Source: Pseudovibrio sp947494035 (GTDB lineage Bacteria > Pseudomonadota > Alphaproteobacteria > Rhizobiales > Stappiaceae). Taken from it: a DNA stretch of 64,000 nt. The DNA lies in assembly GCA_947494035.1 (NCBI GenBank), contig CANLTN010000009.1, forward strand, positions 133,944 through 197,943, read 5' to 3'. Of this stretch, positions 17,926-27,460 are shown piece after piece. A model generated the notes under the pieces. It searched no databases and was not told the DNA's origin. It worked only from the letters and a program-made list of their open reading frames with translations. Position 1 is the stretch's first letter. Each line of letters starts with the position of its first letter. Both the position numbers and the translations under genes were made by a program.

Positions 17926-18411
17926 CTAGCTGACAAACTCTCTGAGGGGTAATGCAACGGTTTCCTTAATTGTCGAGACTACAATACGGGATTGAACATC
18001 TGACACCAGAGCGTTGTCCAGGAGTTTCAAGCGGAGGAAGTCGTCGTAACACTTAATGTCACTGGCGACGACTTTGATGAGATAGTCCACTGCGCCCGTG
18101 ATGCGTTCACATGTTACGACTTCAGGCCATATCCCGATGAGCCTGTCGAATGCTTCCATGTTGTCGCGGCTAGGTATGGTGAGCTTAACAAAGGCATAGG
18201 CGAGAAAGCCAAGGCCGACTGCTTCGCGATCAACCAATGCAGCTGTCTGCTTGATCACTCCAGTCTCCTTGAGTTTCTTAATTCGCCTCCAACACGGAGT
18301 CTGACTCATGCCAGCTTCTTTGGCGATATCTGCAATGGATTGTGATGCGTCTTTTTGCAGAATCCGTAGAACGCGGATGTCGGATGGATCTAATAAAGAA
18401 TTTTCGCTCAT
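17926..18411 (-). CDS. Lrp/AsnC-family transcriptional regulator
   Basis: This 161-aa regulator has an N-terminal winged HTH (LDPSDIRVLRILQKDASQSI, MSQTPCWRRIKKL). A C-terminal RAM ligand domain follows, with TGAVDYLIKVVASDIKCYDDF. ATG at 18411 gives the family-typical MSENSLLDPSD start; an open extension upstream is not Lrp-like. It is divergent from the indolepyruvate oxidoreductase gene across 154 bp, so it probably controls that gene in response to an (aromatic) amino acid. Confidence 0.9.
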   Translation of the reverse strand: MSENSLLDPSDIRVLRILQKDASQSIADIAKEAGMSQTPCWRRIKKLKETGVIKQTAALVDREAVGLGFLAYAFVKLTIPSRDNMEAFDRLIGIWPEVVTCERITGAVDYLIKVVASDIKCYDDFLRLKLLDNALVSDVQSRIVVSTIKETVALPLREFVS

Positions 18412-18565
18412 GTGCCCCCACAGAAATATTTTTTCGACTGAATACGTGTTTTTCGGTAGGATAGCACAGAAAGCACGCAAAAGAAGGATCACTATGGGCT
18501 AGGACGAAAGAATTGGTTTTGGGAGGGGGACCGTCCACAGCCATGATGGGAGAGGAGCTCATTGA

Positions 18566-21500
18566 ATGAATGTAAGTGTGTCACCAATCAGCTTGCATGA
18601 TAAATATACAGCTGAAGAAGGCAACGTTTACCTAACCGGTATTCAAGCACTGGTGCGACTTGCTTTGGATCGCGGTCGATTGGATCGTGCTAATAATTTG
18701 AAAACAGGCGGTTTTATCTCCGGATACCGCGGTTCTCCAATTGCTGGCTACGACACGGAGCTTCAAAGATCACGTCAATATCTTGATCCGCTAGATATTC
18801 AGTTTCAACCGGGAGTGAATGAGGAACTGGGTGCCACAGCGGTGTGGGGATCACAAAAAGTCAGACAACACGGCAAAGGCTCTGCCTTTGATGGCGTCTA
18901 TGGCATCTGGTACGGGAAGGCGCCGGGTGTGGATAGAGCGGGTGATGTGCTGCGTCAGGCAAATGCTTCAGGAACCGAGCCAAATGGCGGTGTTGTGGCC
19001 CTTGCAGGGGATGATCATCTGGCAAAATCTTCCATTTTGCCCGCACAAAGCGAGTTTTTCTTCCAGCACGCAGAGATTCCGGTTCTGAACCCTGCTGATA
19101 TTCAGGAAGTCCTGGATTTTGGTCAGCACGGGTTTGAGATGTCACGCTACACAGGCTTGTGGAGTGCATTGATTTGTCTTGCCGATACCATGGATGCGTC
19201 TGGCGTCGTTTCGGTTGATCCGCGGCGGTTTTCGTTTGCGCGTCCATCAGCGTTTGATCCGCGCAAGAATGCTGAGCTGAATAGGGTCTTGCTGCTTGGC
19301 AATCGTCTGGAAACAGAGCGTTTGCTGCGCGATATCCGTATGCCGGCGGTTTTGGCCTATGCAAAGGCGAATCGTCTGGACCATGTGGCCTATGGCGCGC
19401 AGAAGCCGCGAATCGGCATGGTTGCGACCGGTAAGGCTTTCCGTGATTTGTGTCAGGCGCTGCGCCTTATGGGAATCACTGACCAGCGTGCAAAAGAGAT
19501 TGGGCTTGCGGTTTATAAAGTCGGCATGCCTTATCCGCTGGAGCCAACAGCATTCTCAAGTTTTGCTCGGGGTGTTGAAAAGATTCTGGTGGTTGAGCAC
19601 AAACGTGCGTTCATGGAGCCACAGATCAAAGAGATTGCCTACAACTGGCCAAGTGATCAACAGCCACAGATTCTCGGCAAGAAAGATGCTCAGGGTGAGC
19701 CATTGCTCTCCGATGTGCTGGAGCTTTCCATTGATGAGATGATCCGCGTGATCATGAATTTCCTGCCTAAGGAATACGTCACCGATGAAATGCGAGCTGT
19801 TGCTGATTCCATGATGCGCCAGCAGATGTGGGCGCAAGGCAATGGTGAGCTGGCCGCACGGTCTCCTTACTTCTGTTCCGGCTGTCCGCATAACACCTCG
19901 ACTGTTGTGCCTGAAGGGTCGCGGTCGATGCCGGGTATCGGATGTCACGCCATGACCGAGATCAGTGGCCGCTCGACCGATGGGCAGATTGCCATGGGTG
20001 GTGAAGGTACGCTCTGGGTTGGTCAGGCTGCCTTCGCGCGTGACAAGCACGTGTTTGCGAATATGGGTGATGGAACCTACTTCCACTCTGGAATCCTGTC
20101 GATCCGTCAGGCCGTGGCGGCGCGTGTGCCGATCACTTTCAAGATCCTTTATAATGATGCGGTTGCGATGACTGGTGGTCAGGAGATTGATGGCTCACTT
20201 ACGGTGCCGCAGCTGCTAAACCAGCTTCATGCGGAAGGCGTTAAGAAGATTGTCCTCCTGAGCGAGAACCCTGAGGAGTATGCTGGTCGTCAGGATCTGG
20301 CCGTTTCAGAGCCGGTTCATCACCGCGATGATCTGATGAAGGTGCAGAACGAACTCAAGGAGTTCAACGGCGTTTCAGCGATTGTGTTTGATCAGACCTG
20401 TGCTGCTGAAAAACGTCGTCGCCGCAAGAAAGGGCTTTATCCAGACCCAGACCTGCGCGTGATGATCAATGATCGTGTTTGTGAGGGGTGTGGTGATTGT
20501 TCTGTGCAGTCCAACTGCCTTTCCGTTGAGCCGCTGGCAACACCGTTTGGCGAAAAGCGCCGGATCAACCAGTCTTCCTGCAACAAGGATTTTTCCTGTG
20601 TGAAGGGGTTCTGTCCGTCCTTTGTTTATGTGAAGGGCTCGAAGCTGCGTCAGGCAAAGCCAGCTGATTTTGCTCTCGATGGGTTCGTGAAGCAGCTTCC
20701 CGACGTGCAACTGCCAACGCTTGAGAATACGCGTAACCTGTTGGTTGCGGGTATTGGTGGTATGGGTGTTACGACCATCTCCGCGATTATTGCAATGGCG
20801 GCGCATATTGACGGGATCAAAGCCTCGACGCTGGATATGACCGGACTTGCACAGAAGTACGGACCAGTGACGTCTCATGTGCGTTTTGCGGCTGCGAGCG
20901 ATACGATTGAGGGGCCGCGTGTACCACCTGCACAACTGGATGTGCTGATTGCCAGTGACATGCTGGTTGCCAGTAAAGCGGAACAGCTCTCTCTTTATCA
21001 CAAGAGCAGAACCCATGGGTTTGTGAACACAAACGTCACGCCGACCTCTGAGTTTGTGATGAAGCAGCAGCTTTCCTTTAATGAGCAGAACATGAAGCAG
21101 ACCTTGGAACAGGGGACTGTGGATCTGCGTGCACATGATCTGGCCAACATCGCGGAGAAGCTGCTGGGTGATTCCATCTACACCAACATGATGCTTATCG
21201 GCTTGGCCTATCAGGCAGGGACTTTGCCGATTACGGCGGAAGCTATTGAGCAAGCGATCACTTTGAATGGCGCTGCGGTCGAGAAGAATATCCATGCCTT
21301 TCAGGCTGGGCGTGTGCTTTATGCCAATCCTGATGCGATCTTCAAGGTTCTTCCGCGTCAGGAAGCGATGAAGATTATGACGCTTGATGAGAAGATCGAC
21401 TTCTTTGCCAAAGAGCTGACTGCTTATCAGAGCAAAACCTACGCCAACACCTATCTGGAGAAGATCTCCCAGATCAAAGCGCGGGATGAGGAGTTCGGTC

Positions 21501-22051
21501 CAGGTTCTCTGGAGCTGACGCACACTGCAGTTGAGATGCTTTACAAAGTGATGGCTTACAAAGACGAGTATGAAGTTGCCCGTCTTTATAGTGAGCCAGC
21601 GTTCCGTAAATCTCTTGAAGCTCAGTTTGCTGATCCGGGTGAGTTGCAGTTGTTGTTGGCGCCTCCGTTTCTGCCAGGCAAGCCTGACCCTAAGACAGGC
21701 CGTCCGCAGAAACGGGCGTTTGGTCCCTGGATCTTCAAGGCTTTCAACATGCTGGTCTCTCTTCGTGGCTTGCGTGGCACGGTGCTTGATCCGTTTGGAT
21801 ATGCGCAGGAGCGTAAAGACGAACGGGCACTGCTCAAGCAGTACCATGATGATATCAGTCTAGCCTGCGGGAAGCTGGGAACTGCAAATTACGGCTTGCT
21901 TCGTGAGTTCCTCAATCTGCCCGATTCCATTCGTGGGTACGGTCCAATCAAGGATGAGAATCTGAAGCAAGCGCAGCTCAAACGCGAAGAGTTGCTCGGT
22001 AGACTTGAGGAAGATCCGACAACAGTGACCTTCAAAGAGGCAGCTGAATAA
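18566..22051 (+). CDS. Indolepyruvate:ferredoxin oxidoreductase (fused alpha-beta type)
   Basis: This 1161-aa enzyme oxidatively decarboxylates aryl pyruvates to aryl-acetyl-CoA with ferredoxin. Order: an N-terminal pyruvate-binding/pyrimidine domain (TGIQALVRLALD, SGYRGSPIAGYD), a TPP domain around 440-560 (YFCSGCPHNTS, GIGCHAMTEISGR, FANMGDGTYFHSG), a cysteine-rich Fe-S region (CEGCGDCSVQSNC, then CNKDFSCVKGFCPS) and a C-terminal gamma-type domain (VAGIGGMGVTTISAI). The fused form of about 1160 aa is usual in aerobic proteobacteria. AGGAG lies 8 nt before ATG. It is paired with a divergent Lrp regulator. Confidence 0.93.
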   Translation: MNVSVSPISLHDKYTAEEGNVYLTGIQALVRLALDRGRLDRANNLKTGGFISGYRGSPIAGYDTELQRSRQYLDPLDIQFQPGVNEELGATAVWGSQKVRQHGKGSAFDGVYGIWYGKAPGVDRAGDVLRQANASGTEPNGGVVALAGDDHLAKSSILPAQSEFFFQHAEIPVLNPADIQEVLDFGQHGFEMSRYTGLWSALICLADTMDASGVVSVDPRRFSFARPSAFDPRKNAELNRVLLLGNRLETERLLRDIRMPAVLAYAKANRLDHVAYGAQKPRIGMVATGKAFRDLCQALRLMGITDQRAKEIGLAVYKVGMPYPLEPTAFSSFARGVEKILVVEHKRAFMEPQIKEIAYNWPSDQQPQILGKKDAQGEPLLSDVLELSIDEMIRVIMNFLPKEYVTDEMRAVADSMMRQQMWAQGNGELAARSPYFCSGCPHNTSTVVPEGSRSMPGIGCHAMTEISGRSTDGQIAMGGEGTLWVGQAAFARDKHVFANMGDGTYFHSGILSIRQAVAARVPITFKILYNDAVAMTGGQEIDGSLTVPQLLNQLHAEGVKKIVLLSENPEEYAGRQDLAVSEPVHHRDDLMKVQNELKEFNGVSAIVFDQTCAAEKRRRRKKGLYPDPDLRVMINDRVCEGCGDCSVQSNCLSVEPLATPFGEKRRINQSSCNKDFSCVKGFCPSFVYVKGSKLRQAKPADFALDGFVKQLPDVQLPTLENTRNLLVAGIGGMGVTTISAIIAMAAHIDGIKASTLDMTGLAQKYGPVTSHVRFAAASDTIEGPRVPPAQLDVLIASDMLVASKAEQLSLYHKSRTHGFVNTNVTPTSEFVMKQQLSFNEQNMKQTLEQGTVDLRAHDLANIAEKLLGDSIYTNMMLIGLAYQAGTLPITAEAIEQAITLNGAAVEKNIHAFQAGRVLYANPDAIFKVLPRQEAMKIMTLDEKIDFFAKELTAYQSKTYANTYLEKISQIKARDEEFGPGSLELTHTAVEMLYKVMAYKDEYEVARLYSEPAFRKSLEAQFADPGELQLLLAPPFLPGKPDPKTGRPQKRAFGPWIFKAFNMLVSLRGLRGTVLDPFGYAQERKDERALLKQYHDDISLACGKLGTANYGLLREFLNLPDSIRGYGPIKDENLKQAQLKREELLGRLEEDPTTVTFKEAAE

Positions 22052-22075
22052 CAATTGATTCCTCGCAGAAACCAC

Positions 22076-22106
22076 AAAATGCCGGCCTCTTAGGGGCCGG
22101 CATTTT
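22076..22106 (+). terminator. Rho-independent terminator of the indolepyruvate oxidoreductase gene
   Basis: A 12-bp perfect stem AAAATGCCGGCC / GGCCGGCATTTT with a short loop; the A and T runs are part of the stem, so it can act in both directions. Confidence 0.75.
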
Positions 22107-22217
22107 GTGTTTGGCATCACACTTTTGCGGCTTAATCCCCGATTTGTGACTTTCTGGTGGCAGCCCGCACAATTTTCCCGAAATTTGAACTTGCTTTTTA
22201 AAAAGCCCCCCACTAAA

Positions 22218-22273
22218 ACCGACCAGACGGTACAGAAACCGACTGGACGGTACAAAAACCGACCAGTCGGTAC
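22218..22273. promoter_or_regulatory. Three phased TetR-type operators
   Basis: Three copies of ACCGACNNGWCGGTAC start at 22218, 22238 and 22258, exactly 20 bp apart. Arms are ACCGAC and GTCGGT around a 2-bp centre. Copy 3 is a perfect palindrome (ACCGACCAGTCGGT); copies 1 and 2 have one mismatch (GACGGT). They end 30 bp before the GTG start of the TetR gene, so they are probably its own operators and control the whole tetR-MFP-RND operon by repression. Confidence 0.8.
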
Positions 22274-22303
22274 AAGCTCCGATCACAGGAGAAGGATACC
22301 AGC

Positions 22304-22873
22304 GTGGAAACAACAGCAGAACATATTCTGGATGCCGTCGAGCGTTTGGTTTGCCTCGAAGGAACCCGGAAGCTGACCATTGATGCGGTCGCAGCCGAGG
22401 CAGGCATGTCCAAAGGCGGCGTGCTTTATAATTTTCGAAGTAAGCACGAGCTGTTGTTGGGTGTGATCCGCAGAGTTGTTTGTGATGTTCGAAAGAGAAC
22501 CTACGCGCTGAGTGACAAGTTGAAAGAGCAAGGAGTGGCCTGCCCAATTTTGGCGGCGAGCTTCCAGATCTACAAGGAATATAGAGAGAAGACCGCTCCT
22601 AAAGCCTTGTTTGCTCTTGCTGCTCAGGAACCTGAGCTGGTTGCTGAATTTCAGGAGATGAGCACTGAATTCGGTAAAGCGGTCAGCAACGAGATTAGTG
22701 ACCCGGTTTTGGGGCACATGTGTTTGCTCATCATTGACGGACTTTATTACCGCCAGGCTCTGGATATTGAAAACTACAGCACTGGTGAAATTGATGAACT
22801 TATTGATCGCGTGTTGGAAATCACCTCCCAGAATGCCCAGTACGCCAAATTGAACGCTGAAGCTGGAAACTAA
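22304..22873 (+). CDS. TetR-family transcriptional regulator
   Basis: This 189-aa repressor has an N-terminal HTH (AEHILDAVERLVCLEG, TIDAVAAEAGMSKGGVLYNF, about 5-50) and a C-terminal helical ligand-binding domain. GTG start with AAGGA 7 nt upstream. It is the first gene of an efflux operon, 6 bp before the membrane-fusion gene, and lies just behind three operator-like palindromes. It is most likely an autorepressor and drug-responsive regulator of the pump. Confidence 0.9.
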   Translation: METTAEHILDAVERLVCLEGTRKLTIDAVAAEAGMSKGGVLYNFRSKHELLLGVIRRVVCDVRKRTYALSDKLKEQGVACPILAASFQIYKEYREKTAPKALFALAAQEPELVAEFQEMSTEFGKAVSNEISDPVLGHMCLLIIDGLYYRQALDIENYSTGEIDELIDRVLEITSQNAQYAKLNAEAGN

Positions 22874-22879
22874 GGTAAA

Positions 22880-23971
22880 ATGCAGAAAATAAGCGGAAAA
22901 AGTAGAATAGGACGCCTGAGTGCGCCTATTTTTGTTGGGGCACTTGCTCTGCTGCTTGCAAGTTGTCAGGAACAGGAAGTTGCTGAGGCGCCTACGACGG
23001 CTGCTCCGCGTCCGGCTCGTGTCATGGTGGTTTCTGAGGTTGATGACCTCTTCACCCGTGACTTTACCGGACGTGTTGATGCGGTTCAGACCGTGGATCT
23101 GGCATTTCGTGTCTCCGGTCAGCTTGTTGAACTGCCAGTGGTTGAAGGTCAGCGCATTGCAAAGGGTGACCTGATTGCAGCTCTCGACCCAACTGACTAT
23201 GAAAATGCGCTTCGTGAAGCTCGGGTGAATTTTGAGCAAAAGAAAAAAGACCTGAAGCGTTTTGAAACACTGAAAGACAAGCAAGTTATTTCTGAAGGTC
23301 AGTATGACGGTGCAAAGGCCGCCTTCGACCTTGCTCAGGTGACCCTTGATAAAGCCGAGCAGAACTTGGGTTACACTAGGATTCTTGCGCCTTACGATGC
23401 GATTGTGACTTCTCGCTCGCTGGATAATTATACGATCATCAATGCAGGCACTAGCATAGCGCGTTTGCAGGATGTGAGCGAAGTGCGCATCAACATCAAT
23501 GTTCCAGAAACGCTGTTTGCTCAAGCGACTAAAACAGCAATCTTGAATATGAGTGCAGAGTTTCCTTCCCATCCGGGCAAAGTGTTCCCGCTGGAATATC
23601 GTGAACACAGCACCGAGGCGGACAAGGTTGCACAGACCTACCGTGTCACTTTGGCTGTGAAAGATGCTGCTGGTTACAACATTATTCCCGGCATGACTGC
23701 GAGCGTTAAAGTAAAGCTCGACGCTCTTGATGAAGCACACCGCACTGCGTTCTTCGTACCGACCTCTGCTGTTGGGGCCTTGCCGGACAAAAGCCCGTAC
23801 GTTTGGGTTGTCAATGAAGACGAAAAGCGTGTCGATCGCCGGAAAGTCAAGATTGGAACCGTGCTTGGTGACTACATCCCAGTTGTCACTGGCCTGCAGG
23901 ACGGAGAGATGGTTGTGACGGCGGGTGTGAGCCATCTGAGCGAAAATCAACAGATCGTACCGAAGCTGTAA
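22880..23971 (+). CDS. RND efflux periplasmic adaptor (membrane fusion) lipoprotein
   Basis: This 363-aa HlyD/AcrA-type adaptor begins with a lipoprotein signal peptide; the lipobox ALLLASC puts the lipidated cysteine at about 30. It then has the lipoyl-like segment (VDLAFRVSGQLVELPVVEGQ), a coiled-coil hairpin at about 110-160 (ARVNFEQKKKDLKRFETLKD) and a barrel domain. It connects the inner-membrane pump encoded next to an outer-membrane channel. No TolC-like gene is in the operon, so an unlinked channel is probably used. Confidence 0.92.
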   Translation: MQKISGKSRIGRLSAPIFVGALALLLASCQEQEVAEAPTTAAPRPARVMVVSEVDDLFTRDFTGRVDAVQTVDLAFRVSGQLVELPVVEGQRIAKGDLIAALDPTDYENALREARVNFEQKKKDLKRFETLKDKQVISEGQYDGAKAAFDLAQVTLDKAEQNLGYTRILAPYDAIVTSRSLDNYTIINAGTSIARLQDVSEVRININVPETLFAQATKTAILNMSAEFPSHPGKVFPLEYREHSTEADKVAQTYRVTLAVKDAAGYNIIPGMTASVKVKLDALDEAHRTAFFVPTSAVGALPDKSPYVWVVNEDEKRVDRRKVKIGTVLGDYIPVVTGLQDGEMVVTAGVSHLSENQQIVPKL

Positions 23972-23995
23972 GAGTAGCGTCTAGGAGTTTTTGAA

Positions 23996-26900
23996 ATGGA
24001 TATTGCACGCTACTCGATTGAGAAGCCGGTCAATGTCTGGATGGTTGTTCTGATTGCTTTTCTTGGGGGCATTTGGGCTCTGGGCGGCATTGGACGACTG
24101 GAAGATCCGGCATTTACCATTAAAGAAGCGCAGGTGATCACCTCCTATCCGGGTGCAAGCGCTGCTGAAGTTGAGGAAGAAGTCACCGAGCGGCTTGAAA
24201 GTGCCATTCAGCAGATGCCTCAGCTGAAACAAGTTCGCAGTACATCTGAGCCGGGCCTTTCCCGTATTCAGGTGGAAATGAAAGACACTTATGACGGCAG
24301 TGCGTTGCCTCAGGTGTGGGATGAGTTGCGCCGGAAAGTGCACGATGAAATTCCGCAGTTGCCGACAGGTGTGCGTACTCCAATCGTGTACGACAGCTTT
24401 GGCGATGTGTTTGGCATGTACTATGCCCTGACGTCTGATGGATACTCCAACCGGGATATCCGCAAGACCGTTAAGGAACTGCGCCGTGAACTGCTGACTG
24501 TCGATAATGTTGCGAAGGTTTCAGTGCTTGGATCGCCTGAGGACGAGATCGTCATTGCGATGGATCAGGACCGATTGGCACAGCTTGGTATCACCATTGC
24601 TGACGTACAGAATGTGCTGAATGCGGAGAACGCTATTCAGGCAAACGGTACAACGGTTTCCGGTGACCTGCGCATTCGCATCTCGACAGTTTCTGCCTTT
24701 GACAGTTACCGCAGCATTCAGAATCTGATGATCGGTAATCCTGGTTCCACGGCGATGGTTCGCCTTTCAGATGTGGCAACACTCTCTGTTCAGGAGCCAG
24801 AGAACCCTAAGGTTCTTGTGCGCCATAACGGGCAGCGTGCGGTTACCTTTGGAGTGGCTGCTATTGACGGCACGAATGTGGTGGCCGTTGGTCAGGATGT
24901 TGAAGCGCATCTGAATACACTGCGTGCGAACCTGCCAATTGGTATGGAAGTCGCGCCTATCTACGAACAGCATAAAGTGGTTGACGAGGCTGTTGGTTCT
25001 TTTGTGTGGAACCTTGTGCTGTCTGTTTCCATTGTGATTGTGGTGCTAGGCATCTTCATGGGCTGGCGTGCTGCTGTTGTGGTGGGTTCTGTTCTGTTGC
25101 TGACCGTGCTTTCCACGATCCTTCTGATGAAACTGGGTGGTATCGAGCTTGAGCGTATTTCGCTTGGTGCGCTGGTTATCGCCATGGGTATGTTGGTGGA
25201 CAACGCGATCGTTGTTGCTGAAGGCATGATGATCAACATGCAACGTGGTATGCGGCCAATCAAAGCTGCGTCGACCGTTGTTGAGCAGACCAAGTGGCCA
25301 CTGCTGGGCGCAACCGTTATCGGGATTATGGCGTTCTCTGGTATCGGTCTTTCCAGTGACAGTACCGGTGAGTTCATGTTCTCGCTGTTTGCCGTTGTTG
25401 GTATTTCCCTGTTGATGTCCTGGTTGTTCGCGATCCTGGTTACACCGCTGTTTGGTAAGTACTTCTTCAAGATGGCTTCCATCTCCGGTGACGAGCATGA
25501 TCCTTACCGCGGCTTCATGTACACCCTGTTCCGCAAGTCTCTGGTGCTGACCTTGAAGCTGCGCTGGCTGTCGCTGGTGGTGCTGATTGGTGTGACTGTG
25601 GTTTGCTTCTGGTCGTTCCAGTTTGTTGGAAACTCCTTCTTCCCGAACTCTGCAACACCGCTGTTTTACGTGAACTACTGGTTGCCGCATGGAACCAATA
25701 TTCATGCGACTGCGCGCGACATGGAGAAGCTGGAAAACGAGATCCTGTCTTTGCCGGGTGTTGTTTCAACCAATACCTTTATCGGTCAAGGTGCGACCCG
25801 TTTCATGCTGACCTATGCGTCGCAGGATGGAAGTGCCAACTATGGTCAGGTGATCGTTCGGACGGAAAACACTGATGTCATTGATGATCTGGCGGTGAAG
25901 ATCCGCGAATTCGGTTTTTCCGAGTTGCCTCAGGGACAGGTGTATACCGAGCGTTTGGTGTTCGGTCCTCCGTCGGGTGCTGATGTTCAGGTGCGTGTCT
26001 CTGGTCCGGATGCCAATGTTCTGCGCGAGATTTCTGAGGAGATGATGCATATCTTCAAGGAACCGCAGTACCGTTTGAGTGATGTGCGTACGGATTGGCG
26101 TGAGCGTGAGTTGGTGATGCAGCCGAAGTTCGACGAACAGCGCGCTCGTATTGCCGGAATCACGCGTCAGGATCTGGCGACTGCGGTTCAGTTTACCTCT
26201 GATGGTATTCGTACCGGCAGCTATCGTGATCTGGATGAAGACATTCCGATCATCGTGAAACGTAAGCGCGGTGAAGGTGAGAGTGCGTCCGAAGCCCTTG
26301 TTAACACACTGGTTTGGAGCTCTCAGCAGCGCATGTATGTGCCGATTGATCAGGTCACTTCCGGTGTTGCTACTGTGGCTGAGGATACGTTGATCCGTCG
26401 TCGGGACCGTGTGAAGACAATTAGTGTGCTTGGTGCGAGTGCGCCGGATGAGTTGGCGTCGGTTGCGCATGCGCGAATTCGTGGGGTTATTGAGGCTGTT
26501 CCGCTTCCTGATGGGTATTCCATCGAGTGGGGTGGTGAGTACGAGAACTCCAAGAATGCGAACGAGTCGCTGGGTACGAAGGTTCCCGTCACCTTCCTTG
26601 TGATGATTGTTATCTCCATACTGCTGTTCTCTAAGGTACGGGAACCACTCATCATCTGGCTGATTGTACCGATGTCTATTAACGGTGTTGTGATTGGTCT
26701 GCTTGGAACGGGTCTTCCACTGGACTTCATGGCGATCCTTGGTGTGCTGTCCTTGTCGGGGATGCTGATCAAGAATGCGATCGTTCTTCTGGAGGAGATT
26801 GACCTTCAGCTGGAAGAAGGTGGAGACCGCTTTGATGCTGTTGTGCGTGCGAGTGTTTCTCGTTTGCGTCCGGTGTCTATGGCGGCGATCACGACGATCC

Positions 26901-27133
26901 TTGGGATGGCTCCGCTGATTGTTGATCCGATGTTTGCGAGTATGTCTGTCACCATTATGGGTGGTCTGGCGTTTGCGACAGTGTTGACACTGATTGCGGT
27001 TCCGCTGCTGTTCATCATCTTCTACCGCATCCGTCCGGGTGAAGGTGCAGGACAGGGCAAGGCTGAGAAGTCTTTGAAAGATCTGGAAGAAAGTCCTTCC
27101 AGTGAACCGAAGGCCGAGCCGGAACCGGCATAA
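23996..27133 (+). CDS. RND-family efflux transporter permease
   Basis: This 1045-aa proton-driven pump has twelve transmembrane helices in the RND pattern: one N-terminal, a large periplasmic loop, then repeats. The central GALVIAMGMLVDNAIVVAEGM stretch in TM4 holds the proton-relay acidic residue. It continues with ATVIGIMAFSGIGLS, then a second half with ILGVLSLSGMLIKNAIVLLEE. GGAG lies 8 nt before ATG. The C-terminal tail is acidic and proline-rich. The branch (hydrophobe versus other RND subfamilies) and the substrates are not determinable here. Confidence 0.93.
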   Translation: MDIARYSIEKPVNVWMVVLIAFLGGIWALGGIGRLEDPAFTIKEAQVITSYPGASAAEVEEEVTERLESAIQQMPQLKQVRSTSEPGLSRIQVEMKDTYDGSALPQVWDELRRKVHDEIPQLPTGVRTPIVYDSFGDVFGMYYALTSDGYSNRDIRKTVKELRRELLTVDNVAKVSVLGSPEDEIVIAMDQDRLAQLGITIADVQNVLNAENAIQANGTTVSGDLRIRISTVSAFDSYRSIQNLMIGNPGSTAMVRLSDVATLSVQEPENPKVLVRHNGQRAVTFGVAAIDGTNVVAVGQDVEAHLNTLRANLPIGMEVAPIYEQHKVVDEAVGSFVWNLVLSVSIVIVVLGIFMGWRAAVVVGSVLLLTVLSTILLMKLGGIELERISLGALVIAMGMLVDNAIVVAEGMMINMQRGMRPIKAASTVVEQTKWPLLGATVIGIMAFSGIGLSSDSTGEFMFSLFAVVGISLLMSWLFAILVTPLFGKYFFKMASISGDEHDPYRGFMYTLFRKSLVLTLKLRWLSLVVLIGVTVVCFWSFQFVGNSFFPNSATPLFYVNYWLPHGTNIHATARDMEKLENEILSLPGVVSTNTFIGQGATRFMLTYASQDGSANYGQVIVRTENTDVIDDLAVKIREFGFSELPQGQVYTERLVFGPPSGADVQVRVSGPDANVLREISEEMMHIFKEPQYRLSDVRTDWRERELVMQPKFDEQRARIAGITRQDLATAVQFTSDGIRTGSYRDLDEDIPIIVKRKRGEGESASEALVNTLVWSSQQRMYVPIDQVTSGVATVAEDTLIRRRDRVKTISVLGASAPDELASVAHARIRGVIEAVPLPDGYSIEWGGEYENSKNANESLGTKVPVTFLVMIVISILLFSKVREPLIIWLIVPMSINGVVIGLLGTGLPLDFMAILGVLSLSGMLIKNAIVLLEEIDLQLEEGGDRFDAVVRASVSRLRPVSMAAITTILGMAPLIVDPMFASMSVTIMGGLAFATVLTLIAVPLLFIIFYRIRPGEGAGQGKAEKSLKDLEESPSSEPKAEPEPA

Positions 27134-27137
27134 GAAA

Positions 27138-27173
27138 AAGGTCCTCCCGGTTACCTAAAACCGGGAGGACCTT
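27138..27173. terminator. Long hairpin at the end of the RND operon
   Basis: A perfect 15-bp stem AAGGTCCTCCCGGTT / AACCGGGAGGACCTT with a 6-nt loop starts 5 nt after the RND stop. A U tract follows only on the minus strand (CTTTTTC). On the plus strand it may act as an mRNA 3' stabiliser. Confidence 0.55.
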
Positions 27174-27227
27174 CCAAAAACAAAGGACGGCGTATATTTA
27201 CCGTAGCACATCGTCCTTTGTTCCCCC

Positions 27228-27270
27228 GCGTCGCCTCTGATCCCAACACCAGAGGCGGCGCAACTTTTTT
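27228..27270 (+). terminator. Rho-independent terminator of the RND operon
   Basis: GCGTCGCCTCTG (27228-27239) pairs with CAGAGGCGGCGC (27250-27261) with one mismatch, followed by AACTTTTTT. This is the main terminator of the efflux operon. The rest of the gap to 27460 shows no gene. Confidence 0.8.
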
Positions 27271-27460
27271 GCCAGTGTGGCAAAACTTGAATATGGCCTG
27301 TTTCCCCTCAACAAAACCAGCTCTTCTTCCCCGAAAATGCAGTGAAAGTGTCAGTGTTGCTTACGGTTTGCGATGATTTGCGCCGTTTTGCGTTATCCTG
27401 CGTTTTTTAGGTTTTACGTGCGTTGTTTTGTAGCTTACCCGAACTAGTTGAATCTGGGAG

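Noticed and set aside
20375..21847. 490-codon open frame on the minus strand
   Set aside because: It lies fully antisense to the indolepyruvate oxidoreductase gene, has no motif or ribosome site, and its composition mirrors the real gene.
22283..23950. 555-codon open frame on the minus strand
   Set aside because: Antisense to tetR and the membrane-fusion gene, both with clear family motifs; spurious.
27361..27415. Several TGCG repeats in a short stretch
   Set aside because: Irregular spacing and no palindromy or coding context; no CRISPR or iteron pattern.
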